Positions 9,723 through 18,911 of a stretch of 64,000 nucleotides of DNA are shown piece by piece. The notes beneath the pieces are model-generated. The model did no database searches and was not told where the DNA came from. It saw only the letters and a list, made by a program, of their open reading frames with translations. The stretch is from Calothrix sp. NIES-2100 (GTDB lineage: Bacteria > Cyanobacteriota > Cyanobacteriia > Cyanobacteriales > Nostocaceae). Location of the stretch: positions 6,832,645-6,896,644 of the forward strand of contig NZ_AP018178.1 of the NCBI RefSeq assembly GCF_002368195.1. The letters run 5' to 3'. Within the stretch, counting starts at the first letter, position 1. Each line of letters opens with the position of its first letter. The translations under genes were made by a program, and so were the position numbers.

Positions 9723-10685
9723 ATGACAGAGAATCAACAAATTGGGGATGAGGCTGTCTTCATCAACAACTACGTGCGTTTTCAGCTACTAGTTAGTAAA
9801 TACACAGCATTTAAGCAGTTAATATACAGCCAGCTAGAAAAACCCCTAAGTGTTTATACACCTGGATTAGAAAGTATATGCATGAAAGATGCAAAATTTC
9901 CTCTATATAAAGGTAGAGATGAGAAAAAAATTTTATATATTTCTGGGATAGCCCTACGGTTAGAAAAATCTCAGAATCAAACAGCGATGGAGATTGCAGA
10001 GGCGATCGCCAAAGACCTATTGGCGAACTGTGGCGACGTTTTTCAGGTGCAAATTGTTCCGCCTGGTTGGATTTATTTAGAATTGTTTCACTCAATCTTA
10101 GGAGCTTGGTTACAAAATATTGCGGTGGGGAGTTTAGGGCGACAAGGAAAGGCGATCGCCACAGAGAAACCTACCATGACAAATCAAAAACGCTTATTTA
10201 CTGTGCAATACGCTCATGCACGCTGCTGCTCGCTATTGCAGCAGGCTCACCGAGAGGAATTAATTCAGCTGCGAGAAGTGCTTCCAGTCCAAAAAATTAA
10301 CTGGGAACGACAAAATCAACCACTAAGCACTTCAGTGGCGGCTTGTTGGAGTATTTTTTTTCCCAACCCCATACCTTGGCTGAACAGTGATGATAAACTG
10401 CGCTGCTATCATCCAGCCGAAGGTCGTCTTCTGGGCGAGTTAGTACAAGTAGTAGATGATTTGAACTGCGATGCTGTTAATAGTTCAGTTAACTGGGAAA
10501 AAGCAGCTCTGAATTTAAGTCAAGCTTTTGAAAATTTCTGGAGCCAGTGCCGCATTTGGGGTAAAGTAAAAATGGCTTCGCGAGAATTAGCCCAAGCCAG
10601 ACTGGGATTAGTGATGGTTACTCAGTCTGTGGTCAGGTTGTTACTAGAAGAAAAACTCGGACTTGTCGCGCCTTTGGAGTTGTGA
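9723..10685 (+). CDS. ArgRS-like protein with N-terminal and DALR domains but no catalytic core
   Basis: 320 residues. Residues ~75-135 (AMEIAEAIAKDLL, then VQIVPPGWIYLEL) resemble the N-terminal additional domain of arginyl-tRNA synthetase. Residues ~155-320 are a DALR-type anticodon-binding helical domain, with LFTVQYAHARCCSLLQQA matching ArgRS FxVQYAHAR and ending in LLLEEKLGLVAPLEL. The Rossmann catalytic domain with HIGH and KMSK is absent. Such stand-alone proteins occur in cyanobacteria, and the function is unknown. It might bind tRNA-Arg. It is divergent from devH and followed by the candidate small RNA. Confidence 0.8.
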   Translation: MTENQQIGDEAVFINNYVRFQLLVSKYTAFKQLIYSQLEKPLSVYTPGLESICMKDAKFPLYKGRDEKKILYISGIALRLEKSQNQTAMEIAEAIAKDLLANCGDVFQVQIVPPGWIYLELFHSILGAWLQNIAVGSLGRQGKAIATEKPTMTNQKRLFTVQYAHARCCSLLQQAHREELIQLREVLPVQKINWERQNQPLSTSVAACWSIFFPNPIPWLNSDDKLRCYHPAEGRLLGELVQVVDDLNCDAVNSSVNWEKAALNLSQAFENFWSQCRIWGKVKMASRELAQARLGLVMVTQSVVRLLLEEKLGLVAPLEL

Positions 10686-10891
10686 GGGGGATGTGGTTCG
10701 ACTTCGCTCACCAACCGGGGGATGAAGGTGACAAGGGGGACAAGGGAGATAAATTCCCAATGCTCAATGCCCAATCCCCAATTCCCAATGCCCCATGCCC
10801 AAAAATTTTGTCAGTAAAGCCGCTGAGAGAGTAAATATAAATTTATATAACAACTATTGACTCAATTGATCCCATCGTATATATTATCAGG
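10686..10891. repeat. Gene-free stretch with heptamer repeats
   Basis: Contains a TTCGACTTCGCTCA repeat (10697-10710), GACAAGGG units (10730-10750) and CCCAATG-type heptamers (about 10755-10800). Both of the first two kinds recur inside the WD40 NTPase gene at 61.1 kb. The end of the stretch is the promoter of the candidate small RNA. Confidence 0.6.
10857..10885 (+). promoter_or_regulatory. Sigma-70-type promoter of the candidate small RNA
   Basis: TTGACT (10857-10862) and TATATT (10880-10885) are separated by 17 bases. This is the best consensus promoter in the window and predicts transcription starting near 10891-10893. Confidence 0.6.
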
Positions 10892-10968
10892 TGTGTGAGG
10901 AGCGAACCAGCAGGGGCACCGAGACGAAACACGGCCAGTCGTCGGTGTCCTTTCTGATTTTTTTAGGG
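10892..10968 (+). ncRNA. Candidate Yfr2-family small RNA
   Basis: A short free-standing transcription unit: a consensus promoter, then about 75 bases, then a hairpin followed by T-runs. The terminator stem pairs CACCGA at 10917-10922 with TCGGTG at 10942-10947, extended by GG/CC across a one-base bulge, then TTTCTGATTTTTTT. Near the 5' end GTGTGAGGAG (10893-10902) is perfectly complementary to CUCCUCACAC, the conserved motif of cyanobacterial Yfr1. Yfr2-family RNAs are known for a motif nearly complementary to Yfr1. No protein-like frame fits. It lies convergent to the HAD gene. The unit itself is well supported; the family name is an inference from the motif. Confidence 0.6.
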
Positions 10969-10985
10969 GCAACCTTTAGCGAGGA

Positions 10986-11867
10986 TCAGCCCTCAGATAG
11001 TAAAAATTGTTCAATAGCAACTGCGGCTCCATCTGCTTCGACAGTAGGAGCTACCCAGTGGGCGATCGCCTGTACATCTGCTGGCGCATTACCCATAGCT
11101 ACGCCAATGCCTGCGTATTCTAGCATTTCCAAATCATTAAAGTTATCACCAATAGTCATCACGTTACTACTTTGTAAGCCTAATAATTCTTCGGCGAGGT
11201 AACGGACAGCAGTTCCTTTGTTGACAGCGGGGTGAGTCGCCTCAAAGAAGGTAGCAACAGACGTTGTGAGATAAAGTTCCGCAGGTGTGTATTGAAGACG
11301 TAAATTGCCTAATATTTTGTCAATCACATCGCTGTCATCAGACAAAGCCAGAACTTTTGTCGGTTCATGATTTAAGGCTTGGCGCAAATCACCTACGGGA
11401 ATAGCCTTAATTCCAGAACGTTTGGCGTAGAGTTTGGTTTCTGGTGTTAACTCCCTTACATAAAGCTCGTCGTTGATATAGAAGTGAACAGAGAGAAGCG
11501 ATCGCAATTGCGGCTGTTCAAAATAGTCTAGTAGCTGGGATGCAATTTCTCGCGGTACAGTCAAATGGCGATGAATTTTCTCGGTAGCTGGGTCTTGAAT
11601 CCAAGCGCCTTGATATGCTGCTAATGGTAAAACAGAGCCAATTTCTTGATGAAAGCGTAAAGCGGATCGGTACATGCGTCCAGTGGCGATCGCTACCTGA
11701 ATTCCTCTTGCTTGTGCGGCGGCGATCGCTTTTTTTACAGGTTTACTGATTCTGTTAGATTTACCAGAAATTGTGCCATCGATATCTAAAACCAGTAATT
11801 TAATTTCTGCTGAAGCTTGAGCCTGATCGTCAATAGATGCTAAATGATTGGTAGCTGCTTGATCCAT
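10986..11867 (-). CDS. Cof-type HAD-superfamily phosphatase
   Basis: 293 residues. HAD motif I is LDIDGTISG (Asp nucleophile at about residue 28), motif II is AIATGR, the motif III Lys lies in NKGTAVRYL, and motif IV is GDNFNDLEML. The large cap domain between motifs II and III is of the Cof (C2) type, which acts on sugar phosphates, flavin phosphates or similar. The exact substrate cannot be told. Transcribed divergently from polA across about 200 bases. Confidence 0.9.
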   Translation of the reverse strand: MDQAATNHLASIDDQAQASAEIKLLVLDIDGTISGKSNRISKPVKKAIAAAQARGIQVAIATGRMYRSALRFHQEIGSVLPLAAYQGAWIQDPATEKIHRHLTVPREIASQLLDYFEQPQLRSLLSVHFYINDELYVRELTPETKLYAKRSGIKAIPVGDLRQALNHEPTKVLALSDDSDVIDKILGNLRLQYTPAELYLTTSVATFFEATHPAVNKGTAVRYLAEELLGLQSSNVMTIGDNFNDLEMLEYAGIGVAMGNAPADVQAIAHWVAPTVEADGAAVAIEQFLLSEG

Positions 11868-12065
11868 AAATTCCCCAAGTTTTTGACTCCCAGTAAGAGG
11901 GTAACAGGCTCTAGGTAGTAATGGGGAGTCATCATGGTAGTTACTGCGCCCTGAAAAATCCAGTATTTACTAGTATCAACACATCGTTGTATCAGCCTCA
12001 AGCATTCATACTATGCTTGATAGGCCAATAATTTCGAGACTCAAGCTTCTGGCTACAATAAGGCT

Positions 12066-14990
12066 ATGTCGCAAATTTCCTCTTCTACAACCACAACACG
12101 CCCTACATTCATCCTCGTAGATGGACACTCGCTGGCTTTTCGTTCCTATTTTGCTTTTATTAAGGGACGAGATGGGGGATTACGGACAAAAACGGGGATT
12201 CCTACTAGTGTGTGTTTTGGCTTTATCAAGTGTTTACTGGAAGTTATGGCTACACAACAGCCGCAAGCAATGGCTATAGCCTTTGATTTGGGCTTGCCAA
12301 CTTTCCGTCATGAAGCTGATGATACTTATAAAGCCGATCGCCCTGGGACACCAGAAGATTTTGTCCCAGATTTAAAAAATTTACATGAACTGCTTGCAGG
12401 CTTCAACTTGCCGATTTTCACGGCTCCTGGTTATGAAGCAGATGATGTTTTAGGAACTTTAGCACAACTCGCCACTGCCGCAGGGTATAAAGTGAAAATT
12501 CTCACAGGCGATCGCGATTTGTTTCAACTCATCGACCTGGATAAGCAAATCACTGTGCTTAATTTTACTCCAGATGCCTGGAAGCGATCGACAAATGGCA
12601 TCACAGAATTCGGACCAGAACAAGTTCAAGAAAAGCTAGGTGTCTTACCTACACAAATTGTTGATTTTAAAGCTCTTTGTGGTGATAAATCAGATAATAT
12701 TCCTGGTGTCAAGGGTATTGGGGAAAAAACAGCCGTACAGCTACTTACTAGCTACGGTTCTTTAGAGAATATTTATACCAAAATAGCTGAAATTAAAGGC
12801 GCAACTCAGAAAAAACTCTTAACAGGCGAAGAAGATGCCAAAAAGTCGCAATATTTGGCGAAAATAGTTATAGATGTGCCTTTAGAAGTAGATTTAGAAG
12901 ATTGTAAATTAAAGGGATTTGATCAAAATCTGCTAGTACCAATTTTAGAAAAATTAGAATTTAATCGTTTCATAGCCCAAATCAACGAACTTCAGCAAAA
13001 ATTTGGCGGACAAATTGCAGAAGTTTCTGCACCCACCACAGCAGCACAACCTAGCATCGATGATAACGATCCTAATTTGTGGTTCTTTAGTGCAGCTGAT
13101 ACAGCAGCAGCTAAACAAAAGCCAGCTTCAGCAATTCAACCACAAATTATTGATACGGAAGCGAAACTCACTGAGTTAGTCAAGCTGTTAAAAAAATTTA
13201 CTAATCCAGAAACACCCGTTGCTTGGGATACAGAAACCACAGATTTAGAACCACGAGACGCTGCTTTAGTGGGAATTGGTTGCTGCTGGGGTACAAAACT
13301 AGATGAAATGGCTTATATTCCCCTTGGTCATAAAAGTGGGGGAAATCTAGAACTAGATTTGCTGCTAACAGCATTACGTCCAATTTTAGAAAGTGCTGAT
13401 TATCCTAAATCTTTGCAAAATGCCAAATTTGACCGTTTAGTTCTTAGGTGTCAAGGCATAAAATTGGCAGGAGTGGTATTTGATACCATGCTAGCTAGTT
13501 ACCTCTTAAATCCAGATGCTAGCCATAATTTGAGTGATTTAGCACAAAAATATTTGGGTTTAACAGCGAAAAGTTATCTAGATTTAGTTCCTAAAGGCAA
13601 AACTATTGCTGATTTAGACATTCATACTGTCGCCGATTACTGCGGTATGGATGTTTATTCTACATTTGGATTAGTAGGCAAATTGCGTGAGGAACTACAA
13701 AAATTTTCTGCTTTAAATCAGCTATTTGTCGAAGTGGAACAACCGCTAGAAGAAGTTTTAGCCCAAGTGGAATACACAGGTGTGAGGATTAATTCAGCTT
13801 ACCTCAAAGAACTTTCGCAGCAATTAGAAATCGATTTAGCAAGGTTGGAAGAACAGGCGACAGAGATAGCTGGGGAAAAATTTAACTTAGGTTCTCCTAA
13901 ACAATTAAGCCATATTTTGTTTGAAAAATTGGGTTTAAGTACTAAGTATTCGCGGAAAATTCAAACAGGTTACTCTACAGACGCAGCAACATTAGAGAAA
14001 CTGCAAGAAATCGACCAAACTGGTTTTGTTGATGCCATCATTGAGTACCGGACTTTATCTAAATTAAAGTCTACTTATGTAGATGCATTACCAGCATTGG
14101 TGCGTCCTGATACTCAGAGAGTGCATACAGATTTCAACCAAGCAGCAACATCAACTGGTAGGTTATCTTCTTCTAATCCAAATTTACAAAATATTCCGAT
14201 TCGTACAGCTTTTAGTCGTCAAATTCGCAAAGCATTTTTACCAGAACCTGGTTGGTTAATGGTAGCGGCTGATTACTCGCAAATTGAGTTAAGAATTTTG
14301 GCGCATTTAAGCCAAGAACCAGTTTTGGTGCAAGCATATCAGCAGAATGAAGATATTCATACTGTCACAGCGCGGTTGGTGTTTGAAAAAGAAGATGTGA
14401 CAGCAGATGAGCGCAGATTAGCTAAAACGATTAACTTTGGCGTAATTTATGGTATGGGTTCTCTGAAATTTGCCCGTTCCACTGGAGTTGATAAAGCCAA
14501 TGCTAACGAATTTATTAAAAGATTTAACGAACGCTATGCACAAGTATTTACATATTTAGAGCGAGTGAAAAAAGAAGCGATCGCTCAAGGTTATGTAGAA
14601 ACAATTCTCGGTCGTCGGCGTTATTTTGAGTTTACCAGCAATAGTTTACGTCAATTAAAAGGCAGCAATCCAGACGAGATTGATTTGAGCAAATTAAAAA
14701 ATTTAGGCCCTTACGATGCGGGATTACTGCGTTCTGCTGCGAATGCGCCAATTCAAGGTTCTAGTGCGGATATTATCAAAATTGCAATGGTGAGATTGCA
14801 TGAGGTTTTAAGTAAATATCAGGCGCGGTTGTTATTACAAGTTCACGATGAATTGGTGTTTGAAGTTCCGCCCCAAGAATGGGAAGAATTGCAACCACAA
14901 ATTAAGTCAGTCATGGAAAATGCAGTTGAGTTAACTGTCCCGTTATTAGTGGATGTCCGTGCAGGTGATAATTGGATGGAAACAAAGTGA
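12066..14990 (+). CDS. polA: DNA polymerase I
   Basis: 974 residues with all three domains. The 5'-3' exonuclease/FEN part covers residues 1-310 (ILVDGHSLAFRSYF, GYEADDVLGTLA, GDRDLFQL, GDKSDNIPGVKGIG). The 3'-5' proofreading exonuclease has its DxE in WDTETTDL at about residue 388, NAKFDRLVL, and the YxxxD in DYCGMD, so it looks active. The polymerase domain has motif A DYSQIELRILAHLS (~735), motif B RRLAKTINFGVIYGMG and motif C QVHDELVFEVP (~926). It functions in Okazaki-fragment processing and repair synthesis. Its stop overlaps the start of the next gene. Confidence 0.98.
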   Translation: MSQISSSTTTTRPTFILVDGHSLAFRSYFAFIKGRDGGLRTKTGIPTSVCFGFIKCLLEVMATQQPQAMAIAFDLGLPTFRHEADDTYKADRPGTPEDFVPDLKNLHELLAGFNLPIFTAPGYEADDVLGTLAQLATAAGYKVKILTGDRDLFQLIDLDKQITVLNFTPDAWKRSTNGITEFGPEQVQEKLGVLPTQIVDFKALCGDKSDNIPGVKGIGEKTAVQLLTSYGSLENIYTKIAEIKGATQKKLLTGEEDAKKSQYLAKIVIDVPLEVDLEDCKLKGFDQNLLVPILEKLEFNRFIAQINELQQKFGGQIAEVSAPTTAAQPSIDDNDPNLWFFSAADTAAAKQKPASAIQPQIIDTEAKLTELVKLLKKFTNPETPVAWDTETTDLEPRDAALVGIGCCWGTKLDEMAYIPLGHKSGGNLELDLLLTALRPILESADYPKSLQNAKFDRLVLRCQGIKLAGVVFDTMLASYLLNPDASHNLSDLAQKYLGLTAKSYLDLVPKGKTIADLDIHTVADYCGMDVYSTFGLVGKLREELQKFSALNQLFVEVEQPLEEVLAQVEYTGVRINSAYLKELSQQLEIDLARLEEQATEIAGEKFNLGSPKQLSHILFEKLGLSTKYSRKIQTGYSTDAATLEKLQEIDQTGFVDAIIEYRTLSKLKSTYVDALPALVRPDTQRVHTDFNQAATSTGRLSSSNPNLQNIPIRTAFSRQIRKAFLPEPGWLMVAADYSQIELRILAHLSQEPVLVQAYQQNEDIHTVTARLVFEKEDVTADERRLAKTINFGVIYGMGSLKFARSTGVDKANANEFIKRFNERYAQVFTYLERVKKEAIAQGYVETILGRRRYFEFTSNSLRQLKGSNPDEIDLSKLKNLGPYDAGLLRSAANAPIQGSSADIIKIAMVRLHEVLSKYQARLLLQVHDELVFEVPPQEWEELQPQIKSVMENAVELTVPLLVDVRAGDNWMETK

Positions 14991-15928
14991 CAATCGATCA
15001 TGACCGACTGTTTAAAGAACTCCTAACTACTTTCTTTATAGAATTTATAGAATTATTCTTACCAGAAATACTGGTTTATCTGGAACGAGATTCTCTAGAA
15101 TTCCTAGACAAAGAAGTCTTTACCGATGTCACTGCTGGGGTACGTTACGAAGCTGATTTAATTGTCAAAGTAAAATTTCGCGAACAAGAGTCTTATTTTC
15201 TCATTCATGTAGAAAATCAAGCTTATAAGCAACCAGATTTTGACAAGCGAATGTTTCGTTATTTTTCTCGGCTGTATGAAAAATTTGATTTACCTGTATA
15301 TCCGGTAGTTATCTTTTCTTACGATTATCCAAAAACTCCAGAACCAAATTTACATCAAGTAGTCTTTCCTAATAAAGTAGTTTTACAGTTTAACTATGAT
15401 GTGATTCAGCTAAATCGCTTGAATTGGCGGGATTTTGTGCGTCAACAAAATCCAATAGCAACTGCATTAATGTCCAAAATGAATATTGCACCCGCAGAAC
15501 GTCGCCAAGTGAAATTGGAATGCTTGCGTCTGTTAGCAACATTGCGATTAGATCCAGCCAGGATGCGGTTGATTTCGGGATTTATTGATACTTATTTACG
15601 CTTGAATGCAGAAGAACAAAAACTATTACAAGCTGACATTGCTAGCATAGAACCAAGTGAACAGGAGGTAGTTATGCAAATAGTTACAAGTTGGATGGAA
15701 GAAGGAATCGAACAGGGAATCGAACAGGGAAAAGAACAAGCAACACTAAGCCTAATACTGCGTCAACTTCCTCGCCGAGTTGGTACGCTTACCCCTGATT
15801 TAGAAGAACGTGTTCAACAGTTATCGCGATCGCAGTTAGAAGATTTGGCTGTAGCTTTATTGGATTTTGCTGCGGTGGCTGATTTAGAAGCTTGGTTACA
15901 GCAAATGAATAATAACCCTGAGTTATAA
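14987..15928 (+). CDS. Rpn-family PD-(D/E)XK nuclease-like protein (DUF4351 type)
   Basis: 313 residues from the GTG at 14987, which overlaps the polA TGA (GTGA), suggesting coupled translation. A TTG at 14972 is the longer alternative. It begins MTIDHDRLFKELLTTFFIEF, the usual start of this cyanobacterial family. The nuclease core is seen as RYEADLIVKVKF and SYFLIHVENQAYKQPDFDKRM (Asp, Glu and Gln in the D..ExQ arrangement). The C-terminus has IEQGIEQGKEQA repeats and a helical hairpin of the DUF4351 kind. Rpn proteins are recombination-promoting nucleases. The tight linkage to polA is worth noting but may be local chance. Confidence 0.82.
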   Translation: MTIDHDRLFKELLTTFFIEFIELFLPEILVYLERDSLEFLDKEVFTDVTAGVRYEADLIVKVKFREQESYFLIHVENQAYKQPDFDKRMFRYFSRLYEKFDLPVYPVVIFSYDYPKTPEPNLHQVVFPNKVVLQFNYDVIQLNRLNWRDFVRQQNPIATALMSKMNIAPAERRQVKLECLRLLATLRLDPARMRLISGFIDTYLRLNAEEQKLLQADIASIEPSEQEVVMQIVTSWMEEGIEQGIEQGKEQATLSLILRQLPRRVGTLTPDLEERVQQLSRSQLEDLAVALLDFAAVADLEAWLQQMNNNPEL

Positions 15929-15947
15929 AAGAAGCCAGCTAGCTAAT

Positions 15948-16919
15948 ATGCAGATTTACGGGCCAGATACAATTAATTTTGACGGTGTGAATGGCGATCG
16001 CTATTGGTTCGATGAGCCTTATCCTTATACTGGTATAAATGAAGTTGACGAACGTTTAAGCGGCTTTCCCGTAGCTGTGTTTTTACCACAAAATCGACCA
16101 CCACAAGACACACCCCTAGTCATTGGTTTACAAGGGATGAGTGCGCCTTATGGTTGGAATGCTTTTCTTGTTCCAACACTGACGCAGATGGGTATTGCTG
16201 TAGCTTTATTTGATACGCCTTTGGCAGGTGAACGGAGCTTAGTGCGTACCTTCACAGCGGTAGTTCAGAATGAGATTCAGCCATTAATTAACCAAGGTAT
16301 TGCCTTTGATACGGCATTGCTATTAAGTATATTCCGCAATACTGCTAGTAATATTGCTAGCATCAGAAATTTTTGTAGCGATCGCTATGGTCTGAGTGAT
16401 TCCAGACTGGCTTTGTTTGGGGTGAGTATGGGAGTTTTGCTATCTGGCTACGCCTTTACAGCGCAAGGTTTGGGGGATAGGTTACTGGGCGCTATTGGTC
16501 ATACTAATCTCCAGTCTTTTGCTAACAGTTGGGGTTATGGATTGTTACCAGATTTGGCAGCTTCGCCTTTAGGTGGATTAACAGCAGCAGTGTTGCAAAG
16601 AGTACAGCCTGATTTACAGCCTGTAGTTAAGCTTTTACAGTTAGCCAAAAATCTCAAATATCACGATGAATATGCATGGGACTGCAATCCCATGAATTAT
16701 GTAGACCAAGTGCAGCTACCGCGTCGGGTGCGCTTTTTAGTGGGTGCTAACGATCCAATTGTCCGCATTCGCGATACCCGTGCTTGTGCCCAAAAATTTC
16801 CTGATGGTGCTTGTTATGTCGTTCCGGGGATGGGACATGGAACTAGACAGTGGGGGCCTGGATTTGTTGACCATGTACGCTATTTTCTCACTACTCAATT
16901 GGGTGATTGGCGTAATTGA
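15948..16919 (+). CDS. Alpha/beta-hydrolase family protein
   Basis: 323 residues. The nucleophile elbow is LFGVSMGVLLSG (Ser at about residue 162), the acid is probably Asp in VGANDPIVR, and the base His is in GMGHGTRQWG. The N-terminal segment (TINFDGVNGDRYWFDEPYP) is not part of the standard fold. No signal peptide, so cytoplasmic. The substrate is unknown. It follows the Rpn gene by 19 bases and may be co-transcribed with polA. It is convergent with the glycosyl hydrolase-like gene. Confidence 0.82.
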   Translation: MQIYGPDTINFDGVNGDRYWFDEPYPYTGINEVDERLSGFPVAVFLPQNRPPQDTPLVIGLQGMSAPYGWNAFLVPTLTQMGIAVALFDTPLAGERSLVRTFTAVVQNEIQPLINQGIAFDTALLLSIFRNTASNIASIRNFCSDRYGLSDSRLALFGVSMGVLLSGYAFTAQGLGDRLLGAIGHTNLQSFANSWGYGLLPDLAASPLGGLTAAVLQRVQPDLQPVVKLLQLAKNLKYHDEYAWDCNPMNYVDQVQLPRRVRFLVGANDPIVRIRDTRACAQKFPDGACYVVPGMGHGTRQWGPGFVDHVRYFLTTQLGDWRN

Positions 16920-16968
16920 GAATTTTCTGTTGGGCTGGGATGTATTTAGCCCAACATAGTATTTTAAA

Positions 16969-18468
16969 TTACTGAGCGCGACAAAATTTGCGATCGCCAT
17001 CATTTTCAGGGAATTGCCAAGAATAAGCAAAATGGCTCACTCCTTTGATTTGGGGGGCAAATTGGCGGAGTGCTTGCATTTGGGCTTCCAAGGATGGACG
17101 ATTACTAATTGAGCTGCCCCATTTACCTGCTAAGGCGGGAAACACTTGTGTACCTGGTTTAGCCATACTCAAAACCCGTTGTACTTGCGCTATAATACAA
17201 CTGACATCACCACAAGTAGCATAAGCCATCGGATTCCATTGCAAGGAACTAGGAAACCGATCCCAAGGTTGTAAGCGCGAATCATACCCTTGTCCCACAG
17301 TTTGGTTCCCTTCCGGGAAAAATACCACCCCAGCAGGAATATTTAATTGTTGGGCTGGATGACTGGCTAAGGCGACAAAATCTAAGATACCTTGCATAGC
17401 GTGGGCGACAGCAAGTTGCCACAAATCCCATTGTAACAGCGGTTGTTTTTGTGCGGGATTGATCAGGGATTTTTGCGCTGTCGATACAGTTCGACCTTGC
17501 CACAAAGCTTCTGCTTCTTGGGGATAAAGTTGATCGACTTCTGCGACATCAGCAGCGGTGATATATCCTTTACTCAAAAAGCGGCGAATTAAATCTAACC
17601 CTTTATTATTTTGTGCCCGTCGAAATAAAGCTTGTTGAGTTGCGGAACTAAATAACCATAAATCTGTAACTTTGGTGGCGATAGAATCACTTCCTGATTG
17701 TCTGGGATAGCGCACATAGTCAAATAAAATTCCATCTGGGCGACGGCGCAGTACCTCCTGCACCATTATGTAGTAGTCGCGTTTTGCCTGTACGTTGTAG
17801 GGGTCGATAAATACATGGGTGCCTACATCTACAACATATAAGCTAGTTTGACCTTTGCCATTACGGGCGATCGCCTCATCTCGATCTCGACGCAACGCAT
17901 AGCTATAGCCAAAATTAATCGTATACATCCAAGCGTAAACTTTTAAACCCCGTTGTCGCCCTTTTTGAATAGCAGCCGCCAGTAAATCTACCTTTTCTGC
18001 ACCTGGGTTATTAATCACAGAAGGCCAAATTGTCGGGTTAGTTGCTGCTGGCAAAAGTACCCGCCCATCATAAAAAACTTCCAAGTTTACTTGGTTGTAG
18101 CCAAGGTTGACCATCCGATCCATTATTTGATCGAGTAAACCAGGTTGAGCGTCACAAGGATACAAACGCAGCCAAATGGCTTGGTTTTGCGGCCAGGTGC
18201 GATTACGACAAGCCTGCATTTCCTGTGCATGTTGTTTTAATATCTGCTGGTAGCGTGTTTTGGCTTCTGGATTTCCTCGAAGTGCTGTAAGACGTAAAGT
18301 CTCTTTCTCTTTGACTACTTTTGGCGATAACTGGCAATATTCTTGGACTTGCGCCTGGACTGGTTGAATCCCAAAATTGGGAATCAATAAACTACTACTG
18401 AAAACGGCAGCTAATAGGCGACGGGCAAATAACTTTGATTTCGTAACGTTCAAGGGAAGGTTAAACAT
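16969..18468 (-). CDS. Exported family-10-like glycosyl hydrolase (GHL10)
   Basis: 499 residues. Basic N-terminus and hydrophobic segment (RRLLAAVFSSSLLIPNFGI) ending near VQAQV, a signal peptide with AxA-like cleavage. The TIM-barrel part has AIWLRLY, YNQVNLEVFYDGRVLLP, GLKVYAWMYTINFGYSYA, FIDPYNVQAKRDY and DGILFDYVRYPR, the signature of the GHL10/DUF187 group. A central ~90-residue insertion (TKVTDLWLF to KSLINPAQ) splits the barrel. Likely acts on extracellular or cell-wall glycans, but the catalytic specificity is not known. Confidence 0.82.
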   Translation of the reverse strand: MFNLPLNVTKSKLFARRLLAAVFSSSLLIPNFGIQPVQAQVQEYCQLSPKVVKEKETLRLTALRGNPEAKTRYQQILKQHAQEMQACRNRTWPQNQAIWLRLYPCDAQPGLLDQIMDRMVNLGYNQVNLEVFYDGRVLLPAATNPTIWPSVINNPGAEKVDLLAAAIQKGRQRGLKVYAWMYTINFGYSYALRRDRDEAIARNGKGQTSLYVVDVGTHVFIDPYNVQAKRDYYIMVQEVLRRRPDGILFDYVRYPRQSGSDSIATKVTDLWLFSSATQQALFRRAQNNKGLDLIRRFLSKGYITAADVAEVDQLYPQEAEALWQGRTVSTAQKSLINPAQKQPLLQWDLWQLAVAHAMQGILDFVALASHPAQQLNIPAGVVFFPEGNQTVGQGYDSRLQPWDRFPSSLQWNPMAYATCGDVSCIIAQVQRVLSMAKPGTQVFPALAGKWGSSISNRPSLEAQMQALRQFAPQIKGVSHFAYSWQFPENDGDRKFCRAQ

Positions 18469-18911
18469 ACTTCAAGGTAGCAGGAAAAGTAGACTTCTCG
18501 TAAAAGTTCGGCAAGGGGTAGATCAATCATCTTTCTTTTATTGCTCTTTGCCAATTTTTTGCCAAAAGCAGTTTTACGAGTAGTCTGACCATCAACCTCC
18601 AATTACATAGACTGGGATTGATGTAAGTCAAATTATCTATTAAGAAAATAGGGGCTTTGAAGCCTATTTTTTCTAGACTCTCAAACCCCTATTTCTGTTG
18701 CCGGATTTTGTTACTAAGTTAAGTTTTAAAAGAGACTCAGGTAATTCTCCAATTTTTGGTTATTTGCTTTGTCGTCAATGATAATATCCGACATAATAAT
18801 ATGTAAATCACAACTCAAAATTTAAAACCTGTTTACTTGAATCAATTAAACTTAACAAAGCTGTCAAGAGTCCCAATTTGATTGAGACTCTTGACCTTGC
18901 TTCATTGACAG
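18469..18911. other. Gene-free stretch with two stem-loops
   Basis: Between two minus-strand genes. A long imperfect hairpin at 18644-18695 pairs GAAAATAGGGG with CCCCTATTTC around an inner AGGCTT/AAGCCT pair. The second hairpin (18863-18895) is listed as a terminator. The promoter of the glycosyl hydrolase-like gene should lie near 18480-18600. I see no clear elements. Confidence 0.55.
18863..18895 (-). terminator. Stem-loop after psb27
   Basis: GTCAAGAGTC (18863-18872) and GACTCTTGAC (18886-18895) form a perfect 10-bp stem with a 13-base loop, 16 bases past the psb27 stop. The T-tract on the minus strand is weak (AGCTTTGTT). Confidence 0.6.

Noticed and set aside
10891..11202. 103-codon plus frame overlapping the HAD gene
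   Set aside because: It is antisense to the HAD phosphatase for most of its length and starts inside the candidate small RNA; no protein-like character.
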